A stretch of DNA of 64,000 bases from positions 58,436,291 through 58,500,290 of the forward strand of contig OZ024902.1 of assembly GCA_964017125.1 (NCBI GenBank), written 5' to 3'. The position numbers and the translations under genes are program-made. Below the pieces are notes generated by a model that worked only from the letters and a program-made list of their open reading frames with translations, did no database searches and was not told the origin of the DNA. Shown piece by piece: positions 21,488-34,600 of the stretch. Every line of letters begins with the position of its first letter. Positions within the stretch are counted from its first letter, which is position 1. The DNA is from Flabesymbios commensalis. Its lineage: Eukaryota > Annelida > Polychaeta > Terebellida > Flabelligeridae.

Positions 21488-24400
21488 CTATCTGGCCTCT
21501 GATGAGCTACTCTTAGTACTGTCCTCTGTCTCCATGGTGCTTGTTGCCATGGCAGCTGCTGCTGCAGCATCTCTATTGGCCTCTCTTTGCTGTTGATGTT
21601 GCTGTAACGCCGCTTCACGATTCCAGGGCTTGGCTTTCACTCTGTAAAATTTGGTGCCAACAGGAACCCTGAATCTGTTGCTGGCCTGACAAAAAAACAA
21701 TGAGATTTGTTTCACAGTCAGCTATGAGGAAACTTAGGAACACATCTTGTCATTCTATGAATGTCTCAGATATCATAGCAAATAATAGTATGTTATTTAC
21801 ATTTTAAAAACTAAAGGCATCTATTTTTTAGATCTAAAATCTGACTGCTGTGAAATGCTAATTGATATGTATTTTTTTTTAATGTCAATAATATTTAGGA
21901 AAAAATATTAAAGAGAGAGGACCAATGCTATCTGTTGAATTCAGGGGTCCGCACACCTGGGCAGAGTGCATATGCTTAGCTGCTGGAAAAAGCAATGTGT
22001 GCGCTGGTGTTAATCCAGTCTTGTTTTGCGAGTCTGTTTTTATGTGGTGGGCCCACTATTTGTTATTTGTGACCCGCCATGTGAAAAGGTACCTCCCCGC
22101 GGCTTTCATAAAATTATCTATGACTTCATTTAAAATTTAATTTTAATGATTACATAAATTATTTTAAAATAATAAAAATCTCATAAAACAGTTATATTTT
22201 TCAAAAATTCTTTCAGTTATTGAAACAGAAAGGACTTTATAAAGACTTAATAAACTTGGTTTACCCTTTAAGCGCCAATCCCAATTATATTAGGTTTTAC
22301 GATTTTTTATTAGCAGCTTCTGAAAATGATAAAGATAAAATATGACATCAATGAACACTACTTCAAAATCGTTGACCCCCATGTTGTCAAATCTGAATAA
22401 TGTTCACCCACTTAAAGTTGTGACAGGACTTCAAGTGGCTGAGAATTCAAATATAAATAGTTGGCGATTAAAGGGTTTAATTGGCTTGAAACCCATATAA
22501 ACAGACCAAGCAGAACACGCGCTACAACCATTTTTACAAGATCATAAAAGATCAGTTGTATTTTATTTAATCAACAAGCTATTCAAATGTCTTTGGTTCT
22601 AACTCTCTTGACCAAAGATCACTGGATCTTACTGCAGTTTTTCTGCTCATTTATTACCCTTAGAACACTGATGTTGATACACTAGACATTCTGCGTTTTA
22701 TTGGCACCTGTATAACCAGAAGTTAAAAGTAAAATGTGCTTTCAATTTCGAAACACTGATATATGTTGGGACTTAAATTTAACAAATTTTCAGTCACTTG
22801 AAGTTGTGGATCGCAGTAGCGAGACACAACTTTAAGTGACTGAAAATTGAAATTGCATAGGGCAGTGCTCTAAGGGTTAATACCCCAAATAAAATACATA
22901 ACTTACCTTTTTAGCCTGACAATATTCTTTGTCAATTATTTCTGCCAAAACCCAGGATTTTTTCGGTTGTCCAGGCGTCCCTGGTCCTTTCAATGAGAAA
23001 TAGATACAACACACATTTATAATCAAACATATCCGACCTGAGAACAATTTACTCTGATATGATATAAAATCATAAATAATAATGTATCATGTTCTAAATA
23101 AGGGATAAATTGTTCAAAATCAAAATCACAGCTTTCAATTTCAACAGCTTCTCATGGTTCACAAGCAGAAAAGTTGTACGTTTTTCTAACACATGAAACA
23201 CAGGTCACAGTACCTCAAAAAATTACTTAATTACTGGTAATTATTTAAAATGCCCGCAAATCACGTTAAAACTTGGATTACAGCTTGATGGCTCATATAT
23301 GGAGAATCACTTATATTATATTATTCACTTGGATTTAAAAGGTGCTAACACCACTATTTAACCCTTCAAGCACTATATTATTTTTTATATAAACAAAGAT
23401 ATCAAAGGGTTTTTTCAATTTGAAATCATTATAAATGTCTTACTTAGCTCTTTCCACTTTATTTGAATACCTATGGGTCTACAGTCATTATAAATATTTT
23501 ACTGTTTCTGTGCGGGGATCGACTTATGATTCTGACGTCTAAAGTCTACCTGAAAGGGACACCATAACCCAGCAGACACAAGATGTTGATTCAATGTCGG
23601 TTTAACATTGGTTTACAATGCTGGACCAACGTTAAACCAAAATTGAGGCAATATCTTGTGTCTGCTGGGAATAAAGACAATCAGTCAAAATGTTGCATAC
23701 TTAATTACCTTGCTTGAGCCCTAGAACATGCAGACAATCTGAGTGAAGAAAGTGTAGCGTGGTTCCCACTGTGAACACGACATAATGGTCATGTCTCTCA
23801 TCCAGACAAAGCAGGACTACATCACCCACCACACATCTAATAACACACACATCAGTATGAATAGGGATGAAATACTCATATTATTCATCAATATTTATTT
23901 CACCACTATTTGCATCAGGCTATACAATATATGATGTACAGTTTCCAAATGGAATGAACATTTTAACCATCAGAGCACTGAGTTAAGAAATTTAAATTTT
24001 CAGCTACTTGCAGTTGTGTCTCGCTACCGCGATCCATAACTTCAAGTGACTAAAATTTGTGCTATTTGTGAAATTTAAGTCCCAACATATATCAGTGTTT
24101 CAAGATTGGAAGCTATTTTATTTTAAACAATTTGTTATACAGGTGGTAACAAAAGCAATGAAGAATGTCTACTGTAATCGACATCAGTGTTCTAAAGGTT
24201 GTTTGTGTGTCAAAGTATTGACAAGTTTGAACATTTAACCCTATTTTTTTGTATTCTGATTATTACTGGTAAATCGAATGACGTTTCTTAATAACTCGGA
24301 TCACAAGCTTGGTGAATTTTGTTTTAAATCTAGCAAAGTAATCATTATTGATTAAAATGAGGATTGAATTTATTCTTACGATGTGATGGAGACTTTATCA

Positions 24401-25670
24401 TGAAGTACAGCCTTTGTTGTGGACGACATAGATAGAGTCATCTGAAACAGTCACAATTTGATCATGATATATGAAAATTATACGAAGACAAAAACAGTCA
24501 ATATGTCTATCTGACTAACTCACAAATTCACCATGGAAGTTAAATACTGCAGTGCATCATATTTCCATAAAATTACAAATTATTTGGATAATACATGGTT
24601 CCCACACTTTTTCAGATACAAAATTCAAGGACTTGACAAGTCCTTAGGACTTCTCAATATTTTTCAAAGACCTTTTTTGTGCATGTTAAGAAAGTGCTTC
24701 GCATTTTACACAAATAAGTTTAGGCCAGAAGCTATAAAAAACTACAACTATTGGGAGTTTTTATTACTCTTTTTATCAAATTTAAAACCTTGCATATCGG
24801 TGAAACTACAATATTGTAGAAAATATAAAATGTAGGGCAACATTGATTTGTTATCGACATTTGTCTTTTAATTTTATATTGATAAAATGGCACACTACAT
24901 TCTAAAACCTTTCAAACCTTTTCAAGGCCCGAATTTTTTTTCAAATTTAAGGACTTTTCCCATTTTCAAGGATCCGTGGGAACCATGATAATATTGTTTA
25001 CAACCTACATTTGATCAATTTATTTAGGATAAAGCTATCTAATGTCATAGTCAGTTACATGCAGGGTCTCCCCCAGAAAAATTAGAAAGCATCATGGTGA
25101 CTGGCAGTTCGGGTTCAGCGTGGCGCACGTAGTCTGGGGTCCGGTGGAGTACCCCCCTTCGGAAAAATTTTAATATGAAAACGTCTTTATATATACTTTC
25201 TAGTAACTTATAGAACTAATTTGTATCATTGTTTGCACTGGTAAATGTTATTTTTTTCTGACCTTGTAAAATATGAAAGTAAAAAGTCCTAAGGAAAAAC
25301 ATAAGGTCTATCTTTTGTTTGTTAAATAAGCTTTATATTGACTATACCGTTTTTAGAATGACCACTATTGCAGCTATGTGTAAACTGAAAACTAAGCATT
25401 TGATGATATGGCATTTTGGGAAGAGCATTTATTGATTTTACTGAAGCCTCATGGCTTTTGGAAAAGCATCATGGGAATTACTGAAGCGCCAGGGTAAAAG
25501 GTTTAAGCATCATGGTACCATGATGCTTTGACGCTTTGGGGGAAACCCTGAACATGTGAAACACCGGTGTATTATATCACAGATTAATTTCCACACTATT
25601 ATAAATAATAGAATTTCCTCACCATTTTTTCTTGTAATTTGCACATCTCTTGTTCACGTATTTTCAAGCT
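21488..25670 (-). CDS. RB1CC1: FIP200 exons 20-24: C-terminal Claw domain plus tail
   Basis: Residues 1497-1667. Exon 22 encodes VVGDVVLLCLDERHDHYVVF and TVGTTLHFLHSDCL. Exon 23 encodes KKSWVLAEIIDKEYCQAKK. Exon 24 encodes ASNRFRVPVGTKFYRVKAKP. This is the Claw domain, which in human FIP200 dimerises and binds FIR motifs of cargo receptors. The Arg in SNRF (here ~1606) corresponds, from my memory of the human sequence, to Arg1573, which is needed for receptor binding. Human FIP200 stops a few residues after this strand. Here a 43-residue tail follows, with Gln-rich, poly-Ala and Ser/Glu-rich stretches. Confidence 0.94.
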
Positions 25671-28600
25671 CTTCAAAAAATAACCAAATAAAATATAAAA
25701 TAAGATTATTTCAAATTTTTTAGCAAATCTTCAACATGAAATATTTAATAATTTCAAAGGTTAAAATAAGAATATTATGGGTAACTTGTGATATTTAACA
25801 TGTTTAATGTGACTATTGCTCAACGTTTTTAAAATGAGAATTGAAAATCTTTCTTCTTCAACAAAAAGCAGGATAATCAAAAGTTAGCAAGAAATGATTA
25901 AAAAAAGGATCATTGAATGTATCTCTCAGAATCTCAACACCTTATCTAAAAATGTATAGAAGATAAACCAACCACAAAGCAAATAACACCAAAATGCATA
26001 ATTTAAACCGTTTCATAGGCTGCACTAGTACTTGAATTATCAAATCATTTTCTAACATGAAGGTACATGTATCTTCACAAAGTTAAATAAAAATAGTTTG
26101 CTAAAAAATTTGTTACCTAACAACCATAACAACTGAAAGACGGAGGAGATTAGCTGTATTAGTCACATGATCTGCACACACAATCTTTGATTGGTTGCAG
26201 GTAAAGTAGATTTTGACACAGAAGTCACACATATGATCTTCTAAAGAACAATAAAGAACAGATTACGCTGTCTGGAATCACATGATTTTAATGTGACGAT
26301 CGAAATAGGCTTAATATATCTGGCTTAGATCTGGTATTCCTTCTACACGTAAGAGCTCTGAATACATACCTCAGTTAATTTCTTATCTATCAATACAATT
26401 AGGTGATTTACAATTGTTTAATTAAATATTTTAATAAAAATTATACCAGTACTTTCAAAGACTTAGCCAGAGACCCGTCCAGTCATTTATTGGACGGCCT
26501 ATTAGCAGCCTGAATTAAAATTCATAGTATTATTTGACCTAAAATATATTAGGTACTACTGGGTATCCTACAAAAATATTGCCAGATTCCACCAAACTGC
26601 ATTGTGGGAGGACCCCAGACCCTGTCTTGGCCCAGCAATAAATCAATTTGAACTCCTGGCTAAGTCCTTGAGTACTATCATGTTTATTGTCAAAATCATG
26701 ATATGAATCTCGAAGCAATCTCAAAATATTGCTTAGAAATTGGCAAGCACAACGTAAGTATGTATGCGCACTAATGAGTTAATGTCAGTTCTTAAAAGCT
26801 TAACTTATCCACTGTTATAAAGGTTATACATATATATGTGCCCCCCCCCCCCCAAGAAAGCCAACAAGCAGGATATTGAAGCATTCCCATAGATTCAAAT
26901 TTAACAGCGAAAAAACTATGAAACATAATTTAGAATTCTATTTGGCACCATGCCAAACATGATTGAGAGATAGTTATTATTGACATTGCCGAAATGTCTG
27001 ACTTACAAAATTGAGCCATCATATTCACAAGGAAAAAAATACTGTAAAATGTAAAGTTTGCAATTTTAAATATATCAGCTTTCACTACCATGTAGTGATG
27101 AGCTTGACACTAGAACGATCACTAGTGACATGACAAATTTGTGCAACATACAAGGTGAAATCTATAAAAACATTCCAAAATTAATTTTACTAAAAAGATC
27201 TCTATGTATGCCATCTTTGAACAGGTTTAGTTTTTCCTACTGTATGTTCTTTTACAGAGCATAAAGGTTAAAAATGCCACACCCGGTTTCCGAATTAAAA
27301 TTCATAGTATTATTTGACCTAAAATATATTAGGTACTACTGGGTATCCTACAAAAAAACCACCAGCTTTATCATATTAAAAACAGTGATTCTATGCAAAG
27401 ATTGGCAACCTATAAGCATTTAAAGCATAATTTGTGGATTAGGAGTCTGGCACGTAACCTATAAAAGCACAGAGCCAGCACACATACCTGACAAAAGCAT
27501 CAGTCAGGAAACATACGGACCCCAGTTTAAATCATGTGGATCATGCTTCCAATTAGTTCTACAATTAATAGTTTATAAATGGCTGATCTTTCCCTCAGGC
27601 ACAGTTCATGCAGGTGGCATTTTTAATATGATAAGAGTCAATGAAAATTGTGCCTCAAAAAATAGAAGTCAACAACAAAAATTGGCTACATTGAAACAAT
27701 CCATAGGAATAAATTTAGAAAAAAGGAATATTCCTGTTATAAGTTATTTGAACCCTGTCAGATATTCATATGTATGAAGTACAACTGTACAATACAATGA
27801 TACCGCACCACCCGATCTTCATTTCTATCTAAGCTTATTGTAGATACCTGAGCAGTGGACATGTGCATATTTGCTGACGTGGCCTGTAGGTACAATTATC
27901 ACATGATAATTATGTATAATTTTTCTGTGTAAATATTAGCAAAATAAGAAATTCAGTGTTTTAGAATTTATGTACATGGCTTGTCTACATTGTAATCCTG
28001 ATAACTTTTGTCTGTCTGACATTACAGTTTTATTGTATCTCAGACGACGATGATGATCAAATGTTCAATTTCTGTGGATGAGTCTTATTTATAGCATTTT
28101 ATTTCCATTCACAGGATAAGAACATAGATGGCTAGAGAAATCTAATCCTCGTTAGCAATCAAGCCAACATACTACAGTTTACATGATTTCAAAAATGGAC
28201 ATTTATCTCAAATAAAGAATAAAACAATTTTGCCCGTTTTATGAACTAGCATTTATATATCATATACATGTATATAGAGATAGCCGTTTGGTACAAATAA
28301 CCACTTAAAATACTAATGATAAATGATATAGATATACATATAACATCATGCAAAACGGCTTCACTGTAAAAAAAAAAATCCTCTGATATTCCAAAATATA
28401 TGTACATGTACCAGTAAGTAATGAAAAACCATTCTGTAACAAAATATTATACCTCAAAATAGTTGAAACAATTACCCCTTATCCTGCTGAGTCAATTCAT
28501 TTTAATTTTCAGCCACTAGAGGGTGTGTCTCGCTAACGCGATCCACAACCTCAAGTGGCTGAAATTTATTGATAATTGTTTAATTTGAGCACAAATATTT

Positions 28601-31600
28601 GCAAGTCTTTGCGTCTAGACACACATTTCATTCCCAATAACAGTGCTTTAGTCGACTAATAAAACAGATTATAAACGTCAATAGTTGTGATCAGCAGGAT
28701 AATGTTTAACCCTTAGAGCACCGAGTTGAAAAATTTAAATTTTCAGTCACTTGTAGTTGTGTCTCGCTACCGCGATCCACAACTTCAAGTGACTGAAAAT
28801 TTGTGCTATTTGTGAAATTTAAGTCCCAACATATATCAGTGTTTCAAGATTGGAAGCATATTTTATTTTGAGCAATTGGTTCTAGAGGTGCTAATAAAAA
28901 CACAGAATGTCTACTGTAGTCTGTAGTGTTCTAAGGGTGAACACAGATGCAAGCTCTTAAAATGGCGAAGGCTAAAATGATTTACCCCTTCAAGCTCTCT
29001 GACTCTTTCTTGCAGCATGGGATCTGGCCCGGGTATAACGGACTGAGACATTGCAGACGTGCTGCCAGGAACAATGGATTGACAGGAGTTGTCTTGACCC
29101 AGAGGCATCGCTGATTGAGACATCAATCCAGGCAAATAAAGCTGAGATTCCAACTCTAGCACTCTCTGCTTACTGTTTGCTAACTCATCTTCAAGATGTC
29201 GCTGTATAAGTCTATAATGGGAGTTAAGTATTTAATATTTACAGTGCTAAAATATGTATACACTATAGAGCCCAAAGGGTTATTTCAATATAAAAAACAT
29301 CATAAATGGCTTAGATAGCTTTTTGCGATTTTGTGTTATATGAAATATAAAAAATTCTTACAAATATTTGATTCTTTTGGTGTGGTGTTCAACGTTTAAC
29401 CCTTTAACCGCCAAGTTATTCAATCTGAATTTTCACCCACTTGAAGTTGTGTCTCGCTGACGCGATCCACAACTTCAAGTGAGTGAAAATTACTCAGTTT
29501 TAAAAAAATGGAGGTCAACTGTTTCCAAATATTGCTGATTGACGTCACATTTTATCTTGTTTAAAAGGTGATACTTAATGTGCTAATAAAAAATGAAAAC
29601 CCGAATATATGCGGCATCGGCGGTTAAAGGCAGTTTCTGACGTCAAAAGTCAATACCCGCACTGAAAGGGATAATTAATCAAGGCTTCCAGGTGTAACAT
29701 ACAACTATAAATTGCAATAAATTCATATGTTTTTCAAAACATGATTTCAAAATGAGCAATTCAATCCATCTACAGTTGACAATCAGATGATAACTCAGTA
29801 TACAGAACATAAAAACTTTCCAATTTACCATGCTATAGGTGTAATTTTAATTACAGTGTACCATATACATTTTTTAGACCATATCTAAACATATCAACAA
29901 GTCCCAATCATTTATTTTGCAAAACTAAAAGGAACTAGATAACATACCTTGTATCTTTCTCTTGATCTCTTGTAAATGCAATGGAAGATTCAACATCAGA
30001 AGATAAGTCTATTTGAAAAAAATGGTACTTAAAATGAATAAAAGCAATTAAACTGTTTTGCGAAAAGTTACTAAAATACATGTAATTAAAACTAGAAGGA
30101 ACATTAACATGAAAGCACCTAAGTGACGAATCCACAATTTTCTTTTATTAGATATCTGGAAAATCTGTTATCAAAACCGGTAATCCCAAAATGTTATTTT
30201 TTCATGATTTATTAGTTTTCCAGAGATTTTGCTTCATTTTTCATTCGGCTAAAAACTGAAAAATGTGAGAATTGTTTTTTTTATCTACCCTACTGCAGTA
30301 GCTGATTTTGTTAAGGTGTATTATTTCAGGTTTGTGGATAAAACTAAATAAACAGATTTTACCCAGGTGAGTGTACCATATATTAAAATTAGACTTAAAA
30401 AAATTTGTATTCTAGAAAATTATTTTGCTAAATGAAAAAAGCTCAAACTACTCAGGCTTGTTTAAAATGTAAAAAATATCAGAAAAATTACAGAGGTGAA
30501 AGGGTTAATGTGCTATCATTATCAATCTTTAAGACATATTAAACTATATCTACTATTTTAAATTCTAAAAGCACTATTTTCATTCAGCTGTTGTAGGCCT
30601 AACTACAGTAGTATTATAAAAAAGTTGTACAAAAATGATCAAAACATTCATGTTCTTCTCTGGAATAGAGAAAAATCAAAAGTACAACTGTAACGTGGGG
30701 CAACCTTTTTAACTCAGACCAGTAAAATTTAGAGACTTCCACATTATAGTTTGTTTTCCTTTCGTGTCAATATAAAAATAGCTGCAGTGTCATCAGTTTG
30801 GCCAGATTTTCGCTCATGAAACTGTCCGTCATATCTCAGTGAAATAAATGAGAGATACTACTATATCCCAGCTGTGCTGGACATATAATATAAAAAAAAA
30901 ATACTAGATTTGCCTGAGGGGCAAAGCTTGCGTCTCCACCCGCCCCACATAGTACATTAATTATAGAGAAATAAAGCACTGTCACCAAATTTTTATGTAA
31001 ACCACGTGAAAATGTGATGTCAGAATCACACCAAAATCTAATCAACATATGGCCAGGGTAAGTTGCTTCCTTGGAACAAATCGGTGAAGCAGTTCAAGCT
31101 CTTCAGAGTAACATGTGATTCGTCGGCCATCTTGAATTTTAGTGAAAAATTGAAAAAAACAAAACAATTGTTTTGACTTTTTTCTCAGGGCTTCTGAGCA
31201 TACACAAAAGATAAAATTTGAGCTGTATAACCATATTACCAAATTTTTATAATAGCCAAAATGAGCAAAACTGAAATATCAGCTAAAATCATAAAACGTA
31301 AAAAAAAATTAAGTTTTTATTATAATAATCACACAAAAAACTAATCACCACACATCCAGGGTAGGGTTATTCCTTTGAACCAAACATAAAAAAATCCAGG
31401 AAGCAATTCAAGCTCTAGACAGCGACATAGGATTTTGGCGGCCATCTTGGATTTTGTTGAAGCAGCTGAAAAACTCAAAAAAAATTACCGGGCAAATTCC
31501 TTAGGGCCAATATGCATACTGCAAATATTTAGAAATAATCCGAGCAGGTGTGTATAGCTAAATTAACAAATTCTGATGATAGCCAAAATGAACGAAACTG

Positions 31601-34600
31601 AAATACCCGCTAAAATTCTGAAATATAAAAAAATCATAGTTTTTATTATCAGAATCACACCAAAAACTAATCAGCACATGTGCAGAGTAGGGTCTTTCCG
31701 TTAAACCAAACATGATACAAATCCATAAAGAGGTTCAAGCTCTAGAGAGCGACATTGAATTTTGGTGGCCAACTTGGATTTTGTCGAAGAAGCTGAAATA
31801 CGCCAAAAAAAAATTACAGGGCAAATTTCCTAGGGCCAATATGCATACTGCAAATATTAAGAAAAGGGGTGCATGGCTATATTACCAAATTTTGATAATG
31901 GCCAAAATAAGCAAAACAGAAATATCTGCTAAAATACTAAAACGTAAAAAAAGCAAAGTTTTTATTATCAGAATCAGACCAAAAGCTTTTCAGCTCGCGG
32001 CCAGGGTCTTTCCTTCAAACCAAACATGAAACAAATCGATGAAGCAGTTCAAGCTCTAGCGTGCACCATAGGATTTTGGCGGACATCTTAGATTTTGTTG
32101 AAAAAACTGAAAAACGTTAAAAAAAATTTACCAGGCAAATTCCCCAGGGCCAGTATGCATACTGCAAATATTTGGAAATAATCAGAGTAGGAGTTTTCGA
32201 GTGAGAGCAGAAACAAGTGGCGGCGGGCGGACTCGGCAAAAACAATAAGTCTCTACCACCACATAGTGGGTGGAGACTTAAAAATTGAAGTCTTGGCCCT
32301 AAAAGGAGTGCTTGTCTGTTACTTTGATGCAGAGAAGCAACATCTATTGATTGATGTTAAAATATCTGCAAGCCGCTGTGCACAAGATGCATAAGAGTTT
32401 TAGAAGCTCGGAGGGTTTCGGACTCCCCAAATTTTTTTTACTTCAGATTGCTTTTCCTGCAATCTGAAGCTTTCTCCACCCAAAATATAAAAAAATCATG
32501 TGTTTGTGATAAAATTACCATTGATGCAATAATTCGGTATATTATTGCAGGTGATCGGAAGATGGCCCAGAAAATTGCTATTCTTCCGATAAAATCGGAA
32601 GGGTTGTGGGGAGATGGGCGGAACAAATGGATGGACAGACACATTGAGTGAGAAAAATAGGCTCTCAGCCAAAATTTGGCTAAGGCAAAAAAACTGGTGG
32701 CAAGCATTGTGGAGTAAGCAGACTGACTCCATGCTGCTTGGAAAGATAAAGCTGGACTAACTATCTTTCATTTGAAGCTGGGCAAGAAGTTCTTTTTCTT
32801 TCTTCTGTAGCTGATCAATAATTTTATCTTTCTCTGATGTCAGCTTACTGACAGCTTCATTGAAAGCAACCTGAAAAATCATTCACATATTCTGAATAAA
32901 AATATTAATAATCAGCTGACAAAATATCTATTACAAGTATCACAATGGTCAAAAATATTTCTCTTATTACCTTTGTACTGAAAAATTCTTTGTTTCTATT
33001 TTTCGTTCATATAAAGCACAATTTCCGGCTTAAAATGTTAAAATATTACTACAGTATTTATGAAAAAAAGACACCTTTCACATTGAAAAAAACCCATCAA
33101 TTTTCGGCAGTATTTTTTTCTCATTGAAACTTGCTTGAAACTGTATTATGCATAAAAATCTTTGGTACATATCGTCATCTTGGTATTTGAGGGTAGTATC
33201 TGCCACTTTGTAAAGTGGCAAATACGACCCTCTAATACCAAGTTGACGATATGAAAGAGCAGCAGTGCTTATTTATTACCATACATGTATACAAGTTGTT
33301 ATACAGACTTTATGAATGTAGAAAGCAAGGAATCCAAAATGTATTCAGCTTAAACAAATTGAATACATTTTTATTACCACTTATACATCAATTTTAAAAA
33401 TCCTATTCAGCAAATAGGGAGCTAACAATTGATGTCACCTGTTTATCTGCAGTCAAACTCGATTTCATATATTCTAGGCTATCACGCTTGTCTTTCTGCA
33501 GCTTGTCTATTAGACTTGCCATCTCGTTCTCCTGTTTCTCAGTCATTTCTTCTTTAACCTATGAAAAGTTAAGTGAAAATAGCAATTTGAAACAATTAGA
33601 TAATATGCAGGATGGTCCATATACTTACTCATATATCAGCAACAAGTTTTAACGAGGCTGGAAAAAACAACCAGCAACTGGGAAATTTATGTCAATAAGG
33701 CCCACTTGCTTGCCTGATCGATTTCTGTAAAACAAACTCATCAGTCATGTAGCTAATAAGGATTGCAGTCAATAGAATATGCTGCATGGGCAATCATAAA
33801 GTTCATGCATGGTGGCCATTTTGAATTTCAATAAAAAATTGAAAAAATAACATGCCCATCTCCATATCGTGGGGAATGTGATTGTAAAATTTGAATTATT
33901 TACGACTAAGTTTTTGCGACCTCAAAAATATTGTGATTGATCCATGACGGCCATTTTTAATTTCAGCAAAACCTTAAAAAAATCACCTGCACATCTCCAT
34001 ATTGCGAGGAATGTGATTCAAAAATTTTAATAATTTAAGACTTCAAGTTTTTGCAACTACAAAAAAATTGAAATTTGTCCGTGGCGGCCATTTTGAATTT
34101 CAGCAAAACCCTTAAAAAATCACCTGCACATCACCACTTTGTGGGGAGTGTGATTCCAAATTTTGAAACGATATGAAACTTGTTAGAGACTGTATACAGG
34201 TATGACTTGTTCTAATATGTACAGCTGTATTTATAAAGCAAGACACAACTTCAAGTTGGTGAAAATTGTCAGTGTCGAAGACAGTGGACAAACACCGGGT
34301 GAATGTCTCACCAGCAGGACAAGGGTTCACCCTATTGTTTACATTTTTCGGGGCCTGAAAGATACATGCTCCTCATAAAATTGAAAACAACTATTGTAGT
34401 GGGGCGGAAGGTCAGGAGATTTAAAACATTCATTGGTTACTGAAGCAAATTGTAAATCACCGCCACGTGGCCTCACACACACAGCAGCAGCTTTCAGAAA
34501 ACATTCACCCAATTTTGGAGCGGCATTAATTTAACATTGGGTCAATATCTTGTGTTTGCCAAGTGCCAGCGTGAGCTGATGTTTCCTGGGCCTGCAAACA

